Below are positions 21,771 to 30,009 of a stretch of DNA of 54,053 nucleotides, in pieces. The stretch's first letter is position 1. Every line of letters starts with the position of its first letter. The notes under the pieces are model-generated. The model was not told the DNA's origin and ran no database searches. It worked only from the letters and a program-made list of their open reading frames with translations. Source of the DNA: CAZFBR01 sp035353495 [NCBI: uncultured bacterium] (GTDB lineage Bacteria > DAOPZR01). Location of the stretch: NCBI GenBank assembly GCA_964517215.1, contig CAZFBR010000003.1, forward strand, positions 1 through 54,053, given 5' to 3'. The position numbers were made by a program, and so were the translations under genes.

Positions 21771-21926
21771 CTAACTGGCCAGGCGACGTATGCGCAGACC
21801 CAGTTTTTTGTGGAGGGCTTCCACGTTGCTCCTGCCGGCCATGACTTTTTCGCCGGGGGTGGCTTTCTTCAGGCGTGCGTAATTGTGATCCCGAACTTTT
21901 CATATGGTTGCCATGATCTCAACCAT
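21771..21926 (-). pseudogene. Small gene interrupted by an in-frame TGA
   Basis: On the minus strand an ATG at 21926 is preceded by GGAGG at 9 bases, opening a frame of 50 residues that is broken by TGA at codon 9 and otherwise runs to TAG at 21771. After the TGA the reading is protein-like (RDHNYARLKKATPGEKVMAG, then SNVEALHKKLGLRIRRLAS). The good RBS and coding look on both sides of the TGA suggest a recent nonsense mutation; selenocysteine recoding is possible but unsupported. The rest of 21671-22029 shows no other gene. Confidence 0.4.
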
Positions 21927-22029
21927 ATTTCGCCACCTCCCGCGGTGAATGAATCAGGACCTGTTTCATACCAGCGGCTTGATTGACCGGGCTAATCAGG
22001 TTGCGGAAGGACTGACCGGGCGCTGCAGG

Positions 22030-22344
22030 TCAGTCCATCCCTGTAGGGTTGTTGAATGATACATTGATGGTCGGAGAGACTACCCCGCCGGCGGCAAAAG
22101 CAAGCTCGTCATCAGTCAGTTCAGCGCTGGCCAGCGTATCGACGGATTGCACATCGAGGAACGTTTTGCCGTCCAACCCGGTGTGGAAGAGCACCTGGAT
22201 CTGCTGGCTGATGCGGGCGCCGCTCTCCCGCTCCAACACGGCCGCCGGATTATCGCGCAGTTCGATCAGCAACGTTGCATCCTGCTTTGCCCGGACGAGC
22301 ACGGATTCCGCCAGTGTCCGCAGCTGCTGTAGGGTTTGTTCCAC
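22030..22344 (-). CDS. NHLP/Nif11-like RiPP precursor with cysteine-free core
   Basis: The 104-residue product is read from GTG 22344, 7 bases after GGAGG (TTG 22347 is 4 bases after it). The long leader resembles nitrile-hydratase-type leaders (ELRDNPAAVLERESG in the middle) and ends in ELTDDELAFAAGG, the double-glycine cleavage site of that class. The proposed core VVSPTINVSFNNPTGMD has Ser/Thr and Asn but no Cys, so it cannot form lanthionines by itself. It has its own promoter inside the end of the adjacent glycosyltransferase gene, and lanM is 3.6 kb away. Possible fates are dehydration only or glycosylation. The precursor assignment is good; the modification is unknown. Confidence 0.7.
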   Translation of the reverse strand: MEQTLQQLRTLAESVLVRAKQDATLLIELRDNPAAVLERESGARISQQIQVLFHTGLDGKTFLDVQSVDTLASAELTDDELAFAAGGVVSPTINVSFNNPTGMD

Positions 22345-22370
22345 CAAGGTACCTCCACGTGTCGACGGTC

Positions 22371-22399
22371 ATTATAACCGTGCGTTGATCATTTGGCAA
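22371..22399 (-). promoter_or_regulatory. Sigma70-type promoter for the NHLP precursor
   Basis: Minus strand TTGCCA (22394-22399), 17 bp, TATAAT (22371-22376). It overlaps the last codons of the glycosyltransferase, so the precursor can be made independently and at higher level. Confidence 0.7.
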
Positions 22400-23571
22400 G
22401 CGTCCCGCACGCCGTTTTCCGCTGCCAGCGCGGCGCCGAGTGCGACCGCCCGCGCACGGCAGGTGCCGGTCAGAACTTTTTCCCGCAACAGCCAGGCGAG
22501 GCTGGCGACAGTGGCGCGATGCGGATGGATCGCGGCACCAACACCCAGTTGCACGATGCGCATGGCGTTGTGAAACTGGTCGTTGCCGTACGGTTCAACC
22601 AGCATCGAACGGCCATGCCGCAGCGCCCGGGCGGTTGTGCCGATGCCGCCGTGATGCATTACTGCCGCCACCCGGGGAAAGAGGTAATCGTGCGGTATAT
22701 GCCCGGCGAGCATGACCGTGCCGGCCGCCAGTAGTCCGGGCGCGAGATGATTGCCCAACCCCGTCCACCCCGCCTGGATCAGCAACGGGTACTGCAATGC
22801 CGACGCGGCGGCGGCGTAGCGCGCCACCACTGCCGCCTGATCGGCGACCGGCTGGCTGCTGAACGTCAGCAGCAGCGGCGGCGGATCGTTCGACAGGAAT
22901 GCCTCGAGCTCCGGGTCCGGTTGCCACGCCTGCTCCGAGGGACTCTGTCCGAACCAGAATCCGGTCTGGGTGATGGCGTCAGCGAAAGTCGCTGCCGGGC
23001 GGCAGAAATGGCGACTGGCACCGAGGATGATATGCGATGCCATGCGGGCATTCGCATACGCCGTTGGTGGCAGGGGAGCGAGCCTGAGGTGGCGGCGAAA
23101 ACCATTGAGTCGGTCGGCTAACAGCTGCTGCATTGCGCGGTGGGATGCATCGTCACGACTGCACCCGGAGAAAAGGGCCGGGGTGACTGTGAGGGAGAGC
23201 CACGGGATCGCGGTATACTCGTGGACGAGTTCGCCGGCAAGCTGACCGGGTGCGCAGAGCAGAAGATCCGCACCGGCGCATGCCTGACAGCAGTCGGAAA
23301 AATAGGCCGGCAAATCGATATTGTTCGGGTCGAAATCCACCGGGCGCCCGGACCAATGATCCCAATCCGCATAGCGCCGCCTGGCCAGAGCCGGATTGAT
23401 GTCAGGCCGGCAGGGATGAAAACCCAATCCGGCCCGGCGCACCAGGTCGGCGCACGACGGGGCTGCGGCAAACCGCACCTGATGCCCCTGTGCGTGCAGT
23501 GCCTGGCCAAGTATCAGATAGGGAATCAGGTCGCCATACGTTCCTGCAGTGGCGATGACCACACAAGACAA
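22372..23571 (-). CDS. UGT/MGT-type glycosyltransferase
   Basis: The 399-residue product is read from TTG 23571, which has GGGAGG 7 bases upstream and gives the normal N-terminus LSCVVIATAGTYGDLIPYL of GT1-family enzymes; the longer frame to 23760 adds unrelated sequence. The nucleotide-sugar-binding HHGGIGTT lies at 306-313, followed by EPYGNDQFHNA, as in macrolide/sterol glycosyltransferases. It would transfer a sugar from an NDP-sugar to a small molecule or peptide in the cytoplasm. Its gene is directly upstream of the Cys-free precursor on the same strand, which makes a glycosylated RiPP worth testing, but lipid or polyketide acceptors are the usual targets. Confidence 0.8.
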   Translation of the reverse strand: MSCVVIATAGTYGDLIPYLILGQALHAQGHQVRFAAAPSCADLVRRAGLGFHPCRPDINPALARRRYADWDHWSGRPVDFDPNNIDLPAYFSDCCQACAGADLLLCAPGQLAGELVHEYTAIPWLSLTVTPALFSGCSRDDASHRAMQQLLADRLNGFRRHLRLAPLPPTAYANARMASHIILGASRHFCRPAATFADAITQTGFWFGQSPSEQAWQPDPELEAFLSNDPPPLLLTFSSQPVADQAAVVARYAAAASALQYPLLIQAGWTGLGNHLAPGLLAAGTVMLAGHIPHDYLFPRVAAVMHHGGIGTTARALRHGRSMLVEPYGNDQFHNAMRIVQLGVGAAIHPHRATVASLAWLLREKVLTGTCRARAVALGAALAAENGVRDACQMINARL

Positions 23572-23783
23572 TTGGCGGCCTCCCGGGAAAGGCGGTGTTC
23601 GTTGCGGCAACAATCCAGCGGCAAATCCGCAGTGGTGCGGTGTCAGAAGAGTTTTGACCTGCCGCATCAATCCGCGCCGCAACCGCATCGTAGCACCCGC
23701 GTCACCCACCGTCAATGGAACGAACGGCCCGGCGACGGCAGCACCACATCCCGTTGCCACCCGGACCGGCGTGCTGTTTGACG
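23572..23783. other. Intergenic stretch, no gene recognised
   Basis: Region between the leftward glycosyltransferase and the small rightward ORF. It should hold divergent promoters, but I see no well-matched -35/-10 pair. Long antisense frames here look like GC-driven shadows. Confidence 0.4.
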
Positions 23784-24125
23784 GTGAGCGTTGCGGTGCC
23801 TGTTGCCGGTCGCGCGGACATGCATGTCTGCCCGCATTCCCCGGAGACCGCGCCGGAGCAGTTCGTGCGCTGGCTGCGCTGCGGATTCGAACGGGCTCGC
23901 GCTGCGGTGGCTGCCTGGCGGATTGCGTTTGACACCGGCGTCATGCATGCCGCGGCAGAGGAACAGGTCGCGGAGCGGGCAGGGATTTTGGATGCAGAAG
24001 AACCCGGTTGTGAACATGCGGAGTGGATGTCCGAAAAATTCTACCGCCGCATGGTGATGCTGCTGGCGGAGAGCAGCGAAGAAATCCCGCAGTTGGTCAC
24101 GAACGACAATCGTCCCGCAGCGTAA
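23784..24125 (+). CDS. Small hypothetical helical protein
   Basis: The 113-residue frame from GTG 23784 (alternative ATG 23820) reads as amphipathic helices: PEQFVRWLRCGFERARAAVA, then AEWMSEKFYRRMVMLLAESS. The residue pattern is more protein-like than the overlapping antisense frame. No RBS is convincing, so the start is uncertain, and no family is recognised. It is 217 bases upstream of the phosphatase-HD gene on the same strand. Confidence 0.4.
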   Translation: MSVAVPVAGRADMHVCPHSPETAPEQFVRWLRCGFERARAAVAAWRIAFDTGVMHAAAEEQVAERAGILDAEEPGCEHAEWMSEKFYRRMVMLLAESSEEIPQLVTNDNRPAA

Positions 24126-24342
24126 TGCCATGCGGCGACAGCGCACCGCAATGACCGCGGTACGGGGAGTACGCACTCCCGGATCATGGGAATCATCACA
24201 ATGAACGGTACGCGGACACATCACCGGTCGCGGTTGCCGGGGGATGCGGTGCTGCAACAAAGAGCGTCGTGCCGTGTATCCCCTACCAGCAGCACCAACC
24301 ATTGGCAGAAAACCAAGTATCAACCGGAAAGGGGCGAAACAA

Positions 24343-25296
24343 ATGCGGAAGGTGCATGACAATCTGTACCGGTCAGCACGGCCGGGGTATGACGAAGAAC
24401 GGAATGACCGCAGCACGGTGGACCGGTTCATCGCCGGCTTGAAAGAACGGGGCATTGCCAGCATTATCACCATGCTCGACCAGCACCAGCTGGCCGGCTA
24501 TGACCTGCCGCGGAGTATGGGTCTCATCGAATATTACCGACGTGCGGGGTTTAGGGTCGTGCACCGCCCGGTTCGCGATCACGCCACCCCGCCCGTGCCG
24601 CAGGCAACGCTCGAGCTCATTCTTTCCGACTACCTCGACTGCCCCAAGCCGGTGCTGATCCATTGCTCGGCGGGCTGCTCCCGCACCGGAGCGGTGATCA
24701 GATTTCTGGAACGGTGCGGTGCCGACGCCTTCTACCGGCAGGTGATTGAGCTCGCCACGGACTGTGCCACGGTCCGTCCGCTGGCACACTTTCGCCAGGT
24801 GGCGACGCTGGCGCTCCAGCTGTACGATCTGCTGCAGGCAAAACACGGCCTGCCCGCAGCCTGGCGCGCGACGCTGTGGATGGGTGCAATGCTGCACGAC
24901 ATCGGGACCGTGTACCCGGAAACGCCCAACCATGCCTGCACTTCCGGACGGATGATCGCTGACCGGCATTTCCAGTCGCCGCCGCAGGTCGAACCGTTCA
25001 ACGCCGCCACGATTGCCGGGCTTCACGGCATTTCGCCAGATCCGGCGTATCCGCTCGGCCCGATGAACGGCCCGTTCAATAATGACGGGACCGGGAGCAT
25101 TTGCCGCGACCTGCAGGTGCTCGTCGCCATCCTGCGTGTTGCCGACGGGTTCGACCGCGACCTGTCGCAGGCCGTACAGGGTTTGCGCTTGTCCCGGAAC
25201 GTGATCTCCTGTGTTCCCCACAAGGACCCGAACACTGCGTCAGCGAAGCACAAGCAGGCGCTGCTGCAGCAGTTGCTGCAAGTCAGGGTGGAGTGA
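24343..25296 (+). CDS. Dual-specificity phosphatase-like and HD-like fusion protein
   Basis: The 317-residue product starts at ATG 24343 after AAGGGG. The N-terminal part is a cysteine phosphatase fold: opening VHDNLYRSARP, as in Siw14/DSP-like enzymes, and the P-loop HCSAGCSRTG (CX5R) around residue 107-116. The C-terminal part resembles the HD-type domain of Ppx/GppA phosphatases: LWMGAMLHDIG around 185-195, and VAILRVADGFDRDLSQ around 262-277. Fusion of the two suggests hydrolysis of a phosphorylated small molecule such as an inositol or nucleotide polyphosphate, or a phosphoprotein; this is inferred. It lies between the glycosyltransferase and lanM, without evident coupling. Confidence 0.75.
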   Translation: MRKVHDNLYRSARPGYDEERNDRSTVDRFIAGLKERGIASIITMLDQHQLAGYDLPRSMGLIEYYRRAGFRVVHRPVRDHATPPVPQATLELILSDYLDCPKPVLIHCSAGCSRTGAVIRFLERCGADAFYRQVIELATDCATVRPLAHFRQVATLALQLYDLLQAKHGLPAAWRATLWMGAMLHDIGTVYPETPNHACTSGRMIADRHFQSPPQVEPFNAATIAGLHGISPDPAYPLGPMNGPFNNDGTGSICRDLQVLVAILRVADGFDRDLSQAVQGLRLSRNVISCVPHKDPNTASAKHKQALLQQLLQVRVE

Positions 25297-25555
25297 ACGG
25301 GGAAACGCCGGTAGCAGGGACGGAACAGCACACAATCGTCGTGCCCGCGCTGTCGCGTGGGGAATCAGCCGGCATCTCGACAACGCACAAGGCGTCATTG
25401 TCGGCGATTCGTGCTTCGCGGGATGGCAGTGTGCTCGCGGCTGGACGACACGGCAGCATGGGGCAGTCGGGTGACGCGTGAACGACAGCGCTGAACCTGG
25501 AAAGCAGGGCATGACCGGATCCGGCGAACATGTTTGCCGGCGATCCCGTTGAGGA

Positions 25556-25584
25556 TTGACCCGTTACGGTGCTGGTGTTACTAT
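25556..25584 (+). promoter_or_regulatory. Sigma70-type promoter upstream of lanM
   Basis: TTGACC (25556-25561), 17 bp, TACTAT (25579-25584). It could drive the small ORF at 25592 and lanM at 25935 as one transcript. The 260 bases between the phosphatase-HD gene and this promoter hold nothing else I recognise. Confidence 0.6.
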
Positions 25585-25591
25585 GCGCTGC

Positions 25592-25906
25592 GTGCATGCT
25601 GCTGATGTATGGAGGGTGTTACGGGAAATACCGGGAAAAGTAATTCGCGAAGAGAGCATCAGCCCGGCGTGGATCAACGCGCACAAGCTGGCTGCACCGC
25701 TGCGGACCGAGGTCAAGCAATTGAGCAAGCGGACTGTCGAGCTGGAGATGCAGTTACTGATCAAAGTGCTGCCACGATTGGCAGCCGGGAAAAGGGGGAA
25801 ACGCGCCCTGCGGCTCGCGCTGAAGCTAAAAGCAGTTGCTCTGTGTTGTGTAGGGCGCAGAGCGGCGAAGCTGCCCGTGACCGGACTCTTCGGCGGCGGC
25901 ACGTAG
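25592..25906 (+). CDS. Possible small basic protein upstream of lanM
   Basis: A frame of about 104 codons from GTG 25592 (alternative GTG 25616) ends 28 bases before lanM. The reading contains WINAHKLAAPLRTEV and a very basic helical stretch (AAGKRGKRALRLALKLKA). No RBS fits, and an overlapping frame from ATG 25609 is also open, so coding is uncertain. It does not resemble a precursor leader. Confidence 0.3.
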   Translation: MHAADVWRVLREIPGKVIREESISPAWINAHKLAAPLRTEVKQLSKRTVELEMQLLIKVLPRLAAGKRGKRALRLALKLKAVALCCVGRRAAKLPVTGLFGGGT

Positions 25907-25934
25907 CGCAGGCGGGCGGCGGCGGTCATCTGGC

Positions 25935-28900
25935 ATGAATCCCGACCAGCGGCTGTGGCAGGCGGGCGAGCGTTGGGACGAGCGTCTCGCCCGTGCGGCC
26001 GCTGGCGCAGCACACGGCAGGACCACCGTTCCGGATCAGCGCCTGCTCGATGGCTGGCGCCGTGCGGTTGACGGCAATGACGGCAGCCTGTTCGCCCGTC
26101 GGCTGGCATGGGCGGGGCTGGATGAACGCGCGGCGATCAGTGCCCTCACCGACAACGTAGCGATCACCATCGCGCCCGCCTGGTGGCCGGCGTACGTGCG
26201 GCTGCGCGATGCCGCGCGCGCGGCGGCAGCAGGCCCGCAGGATGACGCGGCGTGGCTTGCCGCCGTCACGACGTCGTGCGGTGAAGCGGATATCACCGTG
26301 CCGTTCATCCATCTCTGGCTGCCGGCGGTGCAGCGGACATGGGCGGATTCTCACGCACGACGAACGGACTGTGGCGGCGCGGCAGCTGTTGACGCTGCGG
26401 CTGCTCGCGATGCGCAGTTGTGGCTGGCCGGGCGCCTGGCGTATCTCGCAGTACGTTCCCTCATGGCATTGTTTACCGCCACCCGCCCGGCGGCAGAGTC
26501 ATTCGCCTGCGCGCTCGGCGGAGACCTGCCGCAAGCTGACCGCGCGAGGTATGCCGCGTTCACGCGCGCCATGGCCGCCGACGGCCTGAATGCGCTGGCA
26601 GAAAAATGTCCTGTGCTGCCCCGCCTGCTGGCCGTCGCCGTGCAGCATGGGGAAGAAATGCTCGGTGAGCTGCTGGCACGCCTGCAGGCCGACGCGGACG
26701 CGGTGGCGGATGTGTTTGGTGCTGCACGGCCGCTGCGCGTGCTGCGCCTGATGCCCGGCGCCGGCGATGCGCATCGCGGCGGCCGCACGGTGACGATCAT
26801 CACCCTTGCGGGTGCCGCCGCGCCGGTGCGCGTCGTCTATAAACCGAAGGATATGCGGCTCGAGCATGCCTATCACGCACTGGCGGCGGAATACGTCGGC
26901 ATGCCGGCCGGCGCATCAGCGGTACGCGTGCTCGCAGTTGGCGACACACACGGTTACGTCACCTTCATTGCACACCGCCCGGCCGGCAGCACGGCAGAAC
27001 GCGCGGTTTTCTACCGCAATGCCGGGCGGCTGCTCGCCCTGCTGCACCTGCTCGGCGCCACCGACTGCCATTACGGAAACATCATCGCCTGCGGGGACAT
27101 GCCGGTGCTGATCGATCCTGAGACGCTGTTCGACAGCCGGGTGGGCAGCGGCGAGCGCACGGAGGAGACGGCAGGGCTTCCGGGCGATTTCGGCACCTCG
27201 GTGCTGCGCGTCGGCATGCTCCCGTCCTGGCAGTACAGTGCGGCGCGGAAGCGGGCGACGGACATTAGCGCGCTCGGCGCCGATCCTGAAGATGCAGCCG
27301 CGATGACGGTCGGCTGGCGCCAGGTCAACACCGACGCGATAGCGTTCGGGCCGCACGAATCCCCGCGCCCGGAATATCACAGTCTGCCGGTCGGCAGCGG
27401 GGAAGCCAATCCGCTGCCGCAATATGTCGATGAACTTGCGGACGGTTTTGCCGGCGGCTATCGCGCGCTGCTGGCGCCGGGACAGCGCGAAAAACTGGCG
27501 AAGCAGCTCGCCGGCCTGACCGGCATGCGGCGGCGGTCGGTTCTGCGCGCGACCCGCATATATGCGGTCATGGAACAGCGGCTCTGCTCGCCGCCCTGCC
27601 TGCGCTCGGCGGCAGCGCGCGGCCTCGAGCTCGAGCGGCTCGCGCGCGGCTGCCTCGCCGGCGCGCAGCCGCACCCGTACCGGGAACTGTTCACGGCCGA
27701 ATTGCACGACATGGAGATGCTGGATATTCCGTATTTCGATCATGCGCTCGGTTCGCGCGACCTGTGCGGCGGCGGGCGCGTCATCTGCGGGGCGCTGGCG
27801 GAAGACGGGCTGAACGCTGCCATCGAGCGCGTGCGGCGGGCGGCGCCGGCGGATATCGATTGGCAGGTTCAGCTCATCCGTGCCGCTGCGGGCGCCCGCA
27901 GCTATCGCATGGGCGGGACTGCAACGGCTGCGGCCATCTCCGGCGCTGCTGACAGCGGCGCGTGGCGTGACGGCGAGCAGGCGGCGCTGTTTGCCGGTCT
28001 CCTCGACCAGCTCGAGCGCAGCGCCGTGCGTGACGCCGGCGGCCGGCGCACCTGGCTCAGCTTCGGCCTGCTGGGCGACGGGATGCAGGCCGGACTCAGC
28101 ATAATGGATGACGGGCTCTATTCGGGTCGCGCCGGGCTCGTGGCGTTTCTTGCCACGCTGGCGGCGGCGGACGTGTCGCGCGCGGTGACCAGCCGCGCCG
28201 CCGCGCTGGCAGAAGAAACATGGCATCCGCTCGGGGAACGGCTGATGGATGCGCAGTCGCCGGCGGTGTCCCGGATACTGCGTGACGGCGGGCTCGGCCT
28301 GGCCGGCGCCGGGGGAATATTGCAGCTGCTCGCGCTGCCCGGCATCCCGGTGCCGGCTGCCGCGCGGGAGAGCATGTGCATGCGCCTCATCGCTGCGATC
28401 GATGCGGGGGTGGTGGCGCAGGATATGCGGCTTGATATCATTGGCGGTGCGGCAGGGGCGATCGGCCCTGTGGCTGCTCTCGGCGGCACGGTGGACGAGC
28501 AGCAGCTGCATGCAGTGCTGCGGCGGCTGGCCGCGCACCTGCTTGCGCGGCAGGACGCGCGCACCGGCGGCTGGCTGACGCCGGTGGCGCCGCGCGCCCT
28601 CACCGGCTATGCGCATGGCGCTGCCGGCATCGGCCTCGCGCTGCTGCGTGCCGGCACGGTGCTTGGTGATGAGCGCTGTCTGGCAGCCGGGGCGCGTGCG
28701 TTTGCACACGAGCGCGCGATGTTTGACGCGCGCAGGGGCAACTGGCCCGACCTGCGCGGCGCGGCGCCCGGATACATGCATGCCTGGTGTCATGGTGCGG
28801 CGGGGATTGGACTGGCACGGTGGCGCGCGCTGCAGCTGCTGCCGTCACATCCCGAGGCGGCATACTGGCGCGAGGAACTGCGCCTGGCGGGAACCGCGAT

Positions 28901-29189
28901 CGCTGCAGTCACGCTGCCGGCAGACCACCTGTGCTGCGGCAATGCCGGCCGGGCCGTGACCCTGCAGGCGCTCGGCAACTGGACAGGTGACCGGTCACTG
29001 ACCGGCGCGGGGAACACGGCGACTGAAATGATACGCGCGCACTGGCGTGCGACCGGAGCTTTCCGCGGCAACGATCTGGGGACGGGGACCACGGTTGGTA
29101 TCGCCGGTTTCATGACCGGGTTGCCGGGCATCGGCATGCACCTGCTGGGAGAGCAGGCAAAAACGGCGCTTCTGGCGCTGCTCGCGTGA
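25935..29189 (+). CDS. lanM: Type II lanthipeptide synthetase LanM
   Basis: The 1084-residue bifunctional enzyme dehydrates Ser/Thr in a precursor peptide and cyclises them with Cys. The dehydratase half (DUF4135) shows VVYKPKDMRLE (about 301-311) and HYGNIIACGDMPVLIDPETL (about 379-398), the kinase-like active site. The LanC-like cyclase half has the glycine repeats GYAHGAAGIG (about 891) and the zinc ligands WCHGAAGIG (about 951-959) and HLCCGNAG (about 998-1005). All key residues appear present. It is convergent with a Nif11-leader precursor 40 bases downstream. No transporter or peptidase gene is visible, so export must be encoded elsewhere. The RBS is weak. Confidence 0.92.
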   Translation: MNPDQRLWQAGERWDERLARAAAGAAHGRTTVPDQRLLDGWRRAVDGNDGSLFARRLAWAGLDERAAISALTDNVAITIAPAWWPAYVRLRDAARAAAAGPQDDAAWLAAVTTSCGEADITVPFIHLWLPAVQRTWADSHARRTDCGGAAAVDAAAARDAQLWLAGRLAYLAVRSLMALFTATRPAAESFACALGGDLPQADRARYAAFTRAMAADGLNALAEKCPVLPRLLAVAVQHGEEMLGELLARLQADADAVADVFGAARPLRVLRLMPGAGDAHRGGRTVTIITLAGAAAPVRVVYKPKDMRLEHAYHALAAEYVGMPAGASAVRVLAVGDTHGYVTFIAHRPAGSTAERAVFYRNAGRLLALLHLLGATDCHYGNIIACGDMPVLIDPETLFDSRVGSGERTEETAGLPGDFGTSVLRVGMLPSWQYSAARKRATDISALGADPEDAAAMTVGWRQVNTDAIAFGPHESPRPEYHSLPVGSGEANPLPQYVDELADGFAGGYRALLAPGQREKLAKQLAGLTGMRRRSVLRATRIYAVMEQRLCSPPCLRSAAARGLELERLARGCLAGAQPHPYRELFTAELHDMEMLDIPYFDHALGSRDLCGGGRVICGALAEDGLNAAIERVRRAAPADIDWQVQLIRAAAGARSYRMGGTATAAAISGAADSGAWRDGEQAALFAGLLDQLERSAVRDAGGRRTWLSFGLLGDGMQAGLSIMDDGLYSGRAGLVAFLATLAAADVSRAVTSRAAALAEETWHPLGERLMDAQSPAVSRILRDGGLGLAGAGGILQLLALPGIPVPAAARESMCMRLIAAIDAGVVAQDMRLDIIGGAAGAIGPVAALGGTVDEQQLHAVLRRLAAHLLARQDARTGGWLTPVAPRALTGYAHGAAGIGLALLRAGTVLGDERCLAAGARAFAHERAMFDARRGNWPDLRGAAPGYMHAWCHGAAGIGLARWRALQLLPSHPEAAYWREELRLAGTAIAAVTLPADHLCCGNAGRAVTLQALGNWTGDRSLTGAGNTATEMIRAHWRATGAFRGNDLGTGTTVGIAGFMTGLPGIGMHLLGEQAKTALLALLA

Positions 29190-29229
29190 TAGGGTCAGTG
29201 CGTGCGCAGCGGTGCAGGCCCGCGACCGC

Positions 29230-29505
29230 TTAGCACCTCAGGGTGCACCAGGCGTTTGTCCACGGGTTGTCGCAGTAAATCCAGTCGGTGGGCGGGAAGG
29301 TATACCCGCCGGCGACCTGCTCCAGCTCGGTATCGGACAGGTCGTCCGACGTGGTGGCGAAGAAATCCTTCGCAGTAACGGTGAACCCGGCTGCCGTCGC
29401 GCGCTGCTCGAACTCTTCCGCACTGCCCGCAGTGGCGAGTTGCTCGCGCAGTTCGCGGTTGTCACGCAGCGCCGCCAGCAGCGCTTCCATATTCTTATCG
29501 GTCAT
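29230..29505 (-). CDS. Nif11-leader lanthipeptide precursor (LanA)
   Basis: The 91-residue peptide starts at ATG 29505 after AAGGA; a longer frame to 29565 runs through the promoter. The leader (MTDKNMEALLAALRDNRELR at the start) is Nif11-like and ends DLSDTELEQVAGG, the double-glycine cleavage site. The core, YTFPPTDWIYC then DNPWTNAWCTLRC, is 24 residues with three Cys, four Thr and no Ser, enough for up to three rings, and is unusually aromatic. It is the obvious substrate of the convergent LanM. It has its own strong promoter. Confidence 0.88.
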   Translation of the reverse strand: MTDKNMEALLAALRDNRELREQLATAGSAEEFEQRATAAGFTVTAKDFFATTSDDLSDTELEQVAGGYTFPPTDWIYCDNPWTNAWCTLRC

Positions 29506-29536
29506 GACAGATCCTTTTCCTTGCAGAATATGGAAA

Positions 29537-29565
29537 AACATACCCTGTGACGGTGTTATTGTCAA
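29537..29565 (-). promoter_or_regulatory. Sigma70-type promoter for the lanthipeptide precursor
   Basis: Minus strand TTGACA (29560-29565), 17 bp, TATGTT (29537-29542), 31 bases before the ATG. Confidence 0.7.
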
Positions 29566-29799
29566 GGCGGACGCCTTGGGCCAGTCGTTCTGCCGGGCGG
29601 CTCCGAGTTTTGACGCGGGCAGAGTATGGTGTTAGAGTTTGAACGGGTGCGGGCGACGCCGGTATTTCTGTCGCAGCGCCTGTCGAATACGCGACGGGGC
29701 GGGAAAGCGTCATGCGGATCATCTCATCGGCCCGGCAGCAGCGCTGCGGTGTGCCGGCGGTTCCTATGGTGATTTTTGCGACAGCAGAGACGGGAGTCC

Positions 29800-29922
29800 A
29801 TGCGCGGGCAGTGCCCCTGCGGGTCGTGCCACGGCTCCGGTTGCTGCAACACCTGCAACGGGACCGGGCGGTTCCTGGGCTCGGGCGAGACCGGTTGCAG
29901 CACCTGCGGCGGCGGCCAATGA
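29800..29922 (+). CDS. 40-residue cysteine-rich microprotein with DnaJ-type CxxCxGxG motif
   Basis: ATG 29800, preceded by CGGGAG, opens a 40-residue frame with eight Cys. It contains CHGSGCCNTCNGTGRFLGSG and ends with CSTCGGGQ. The central stretch is almost the same as in the lipoprotein at 36075-36317, so the two are paralogues; this one lacks a signal peptide or lipobox and is probably cytoplasmic, or a 5'-truncated copy. The repeated CxxCxGxG unit binds zinc in DnaJ. Confidence 0.6.
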   Translation: MRGQCPCGSCHGSGCCNTCNGTGRFLGSGETGCSTCGGGQ

Positions 29923-30009
29923 TAGCCGGCGGTCCGGTGGCAGGTCGCGACGGGTCGCGGACGGCCGGGTGATGTCGTCGGCGGACGGTAATCGCGGCGG
30001 GATGCGCTG

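Noticed and set aside
23712-24473. Minus-strand frame of 253 codons
   Set aside because: Overlaps the phosphatase-HD gene start and has a shadow-like composition.
25101-25481. Plus-strand frame of 126 codons
   Set aside because: It overlaps the end of the phosphatase-HD gene in another frame and has no coding pattern.
26916-28793. Long minus-strand frame of 625 codons
   Set aside because: It is fully antisense to lanM, whose motifs are intact; composition is Arg/Ala/His-rich as expected of a GC-rich shadow.
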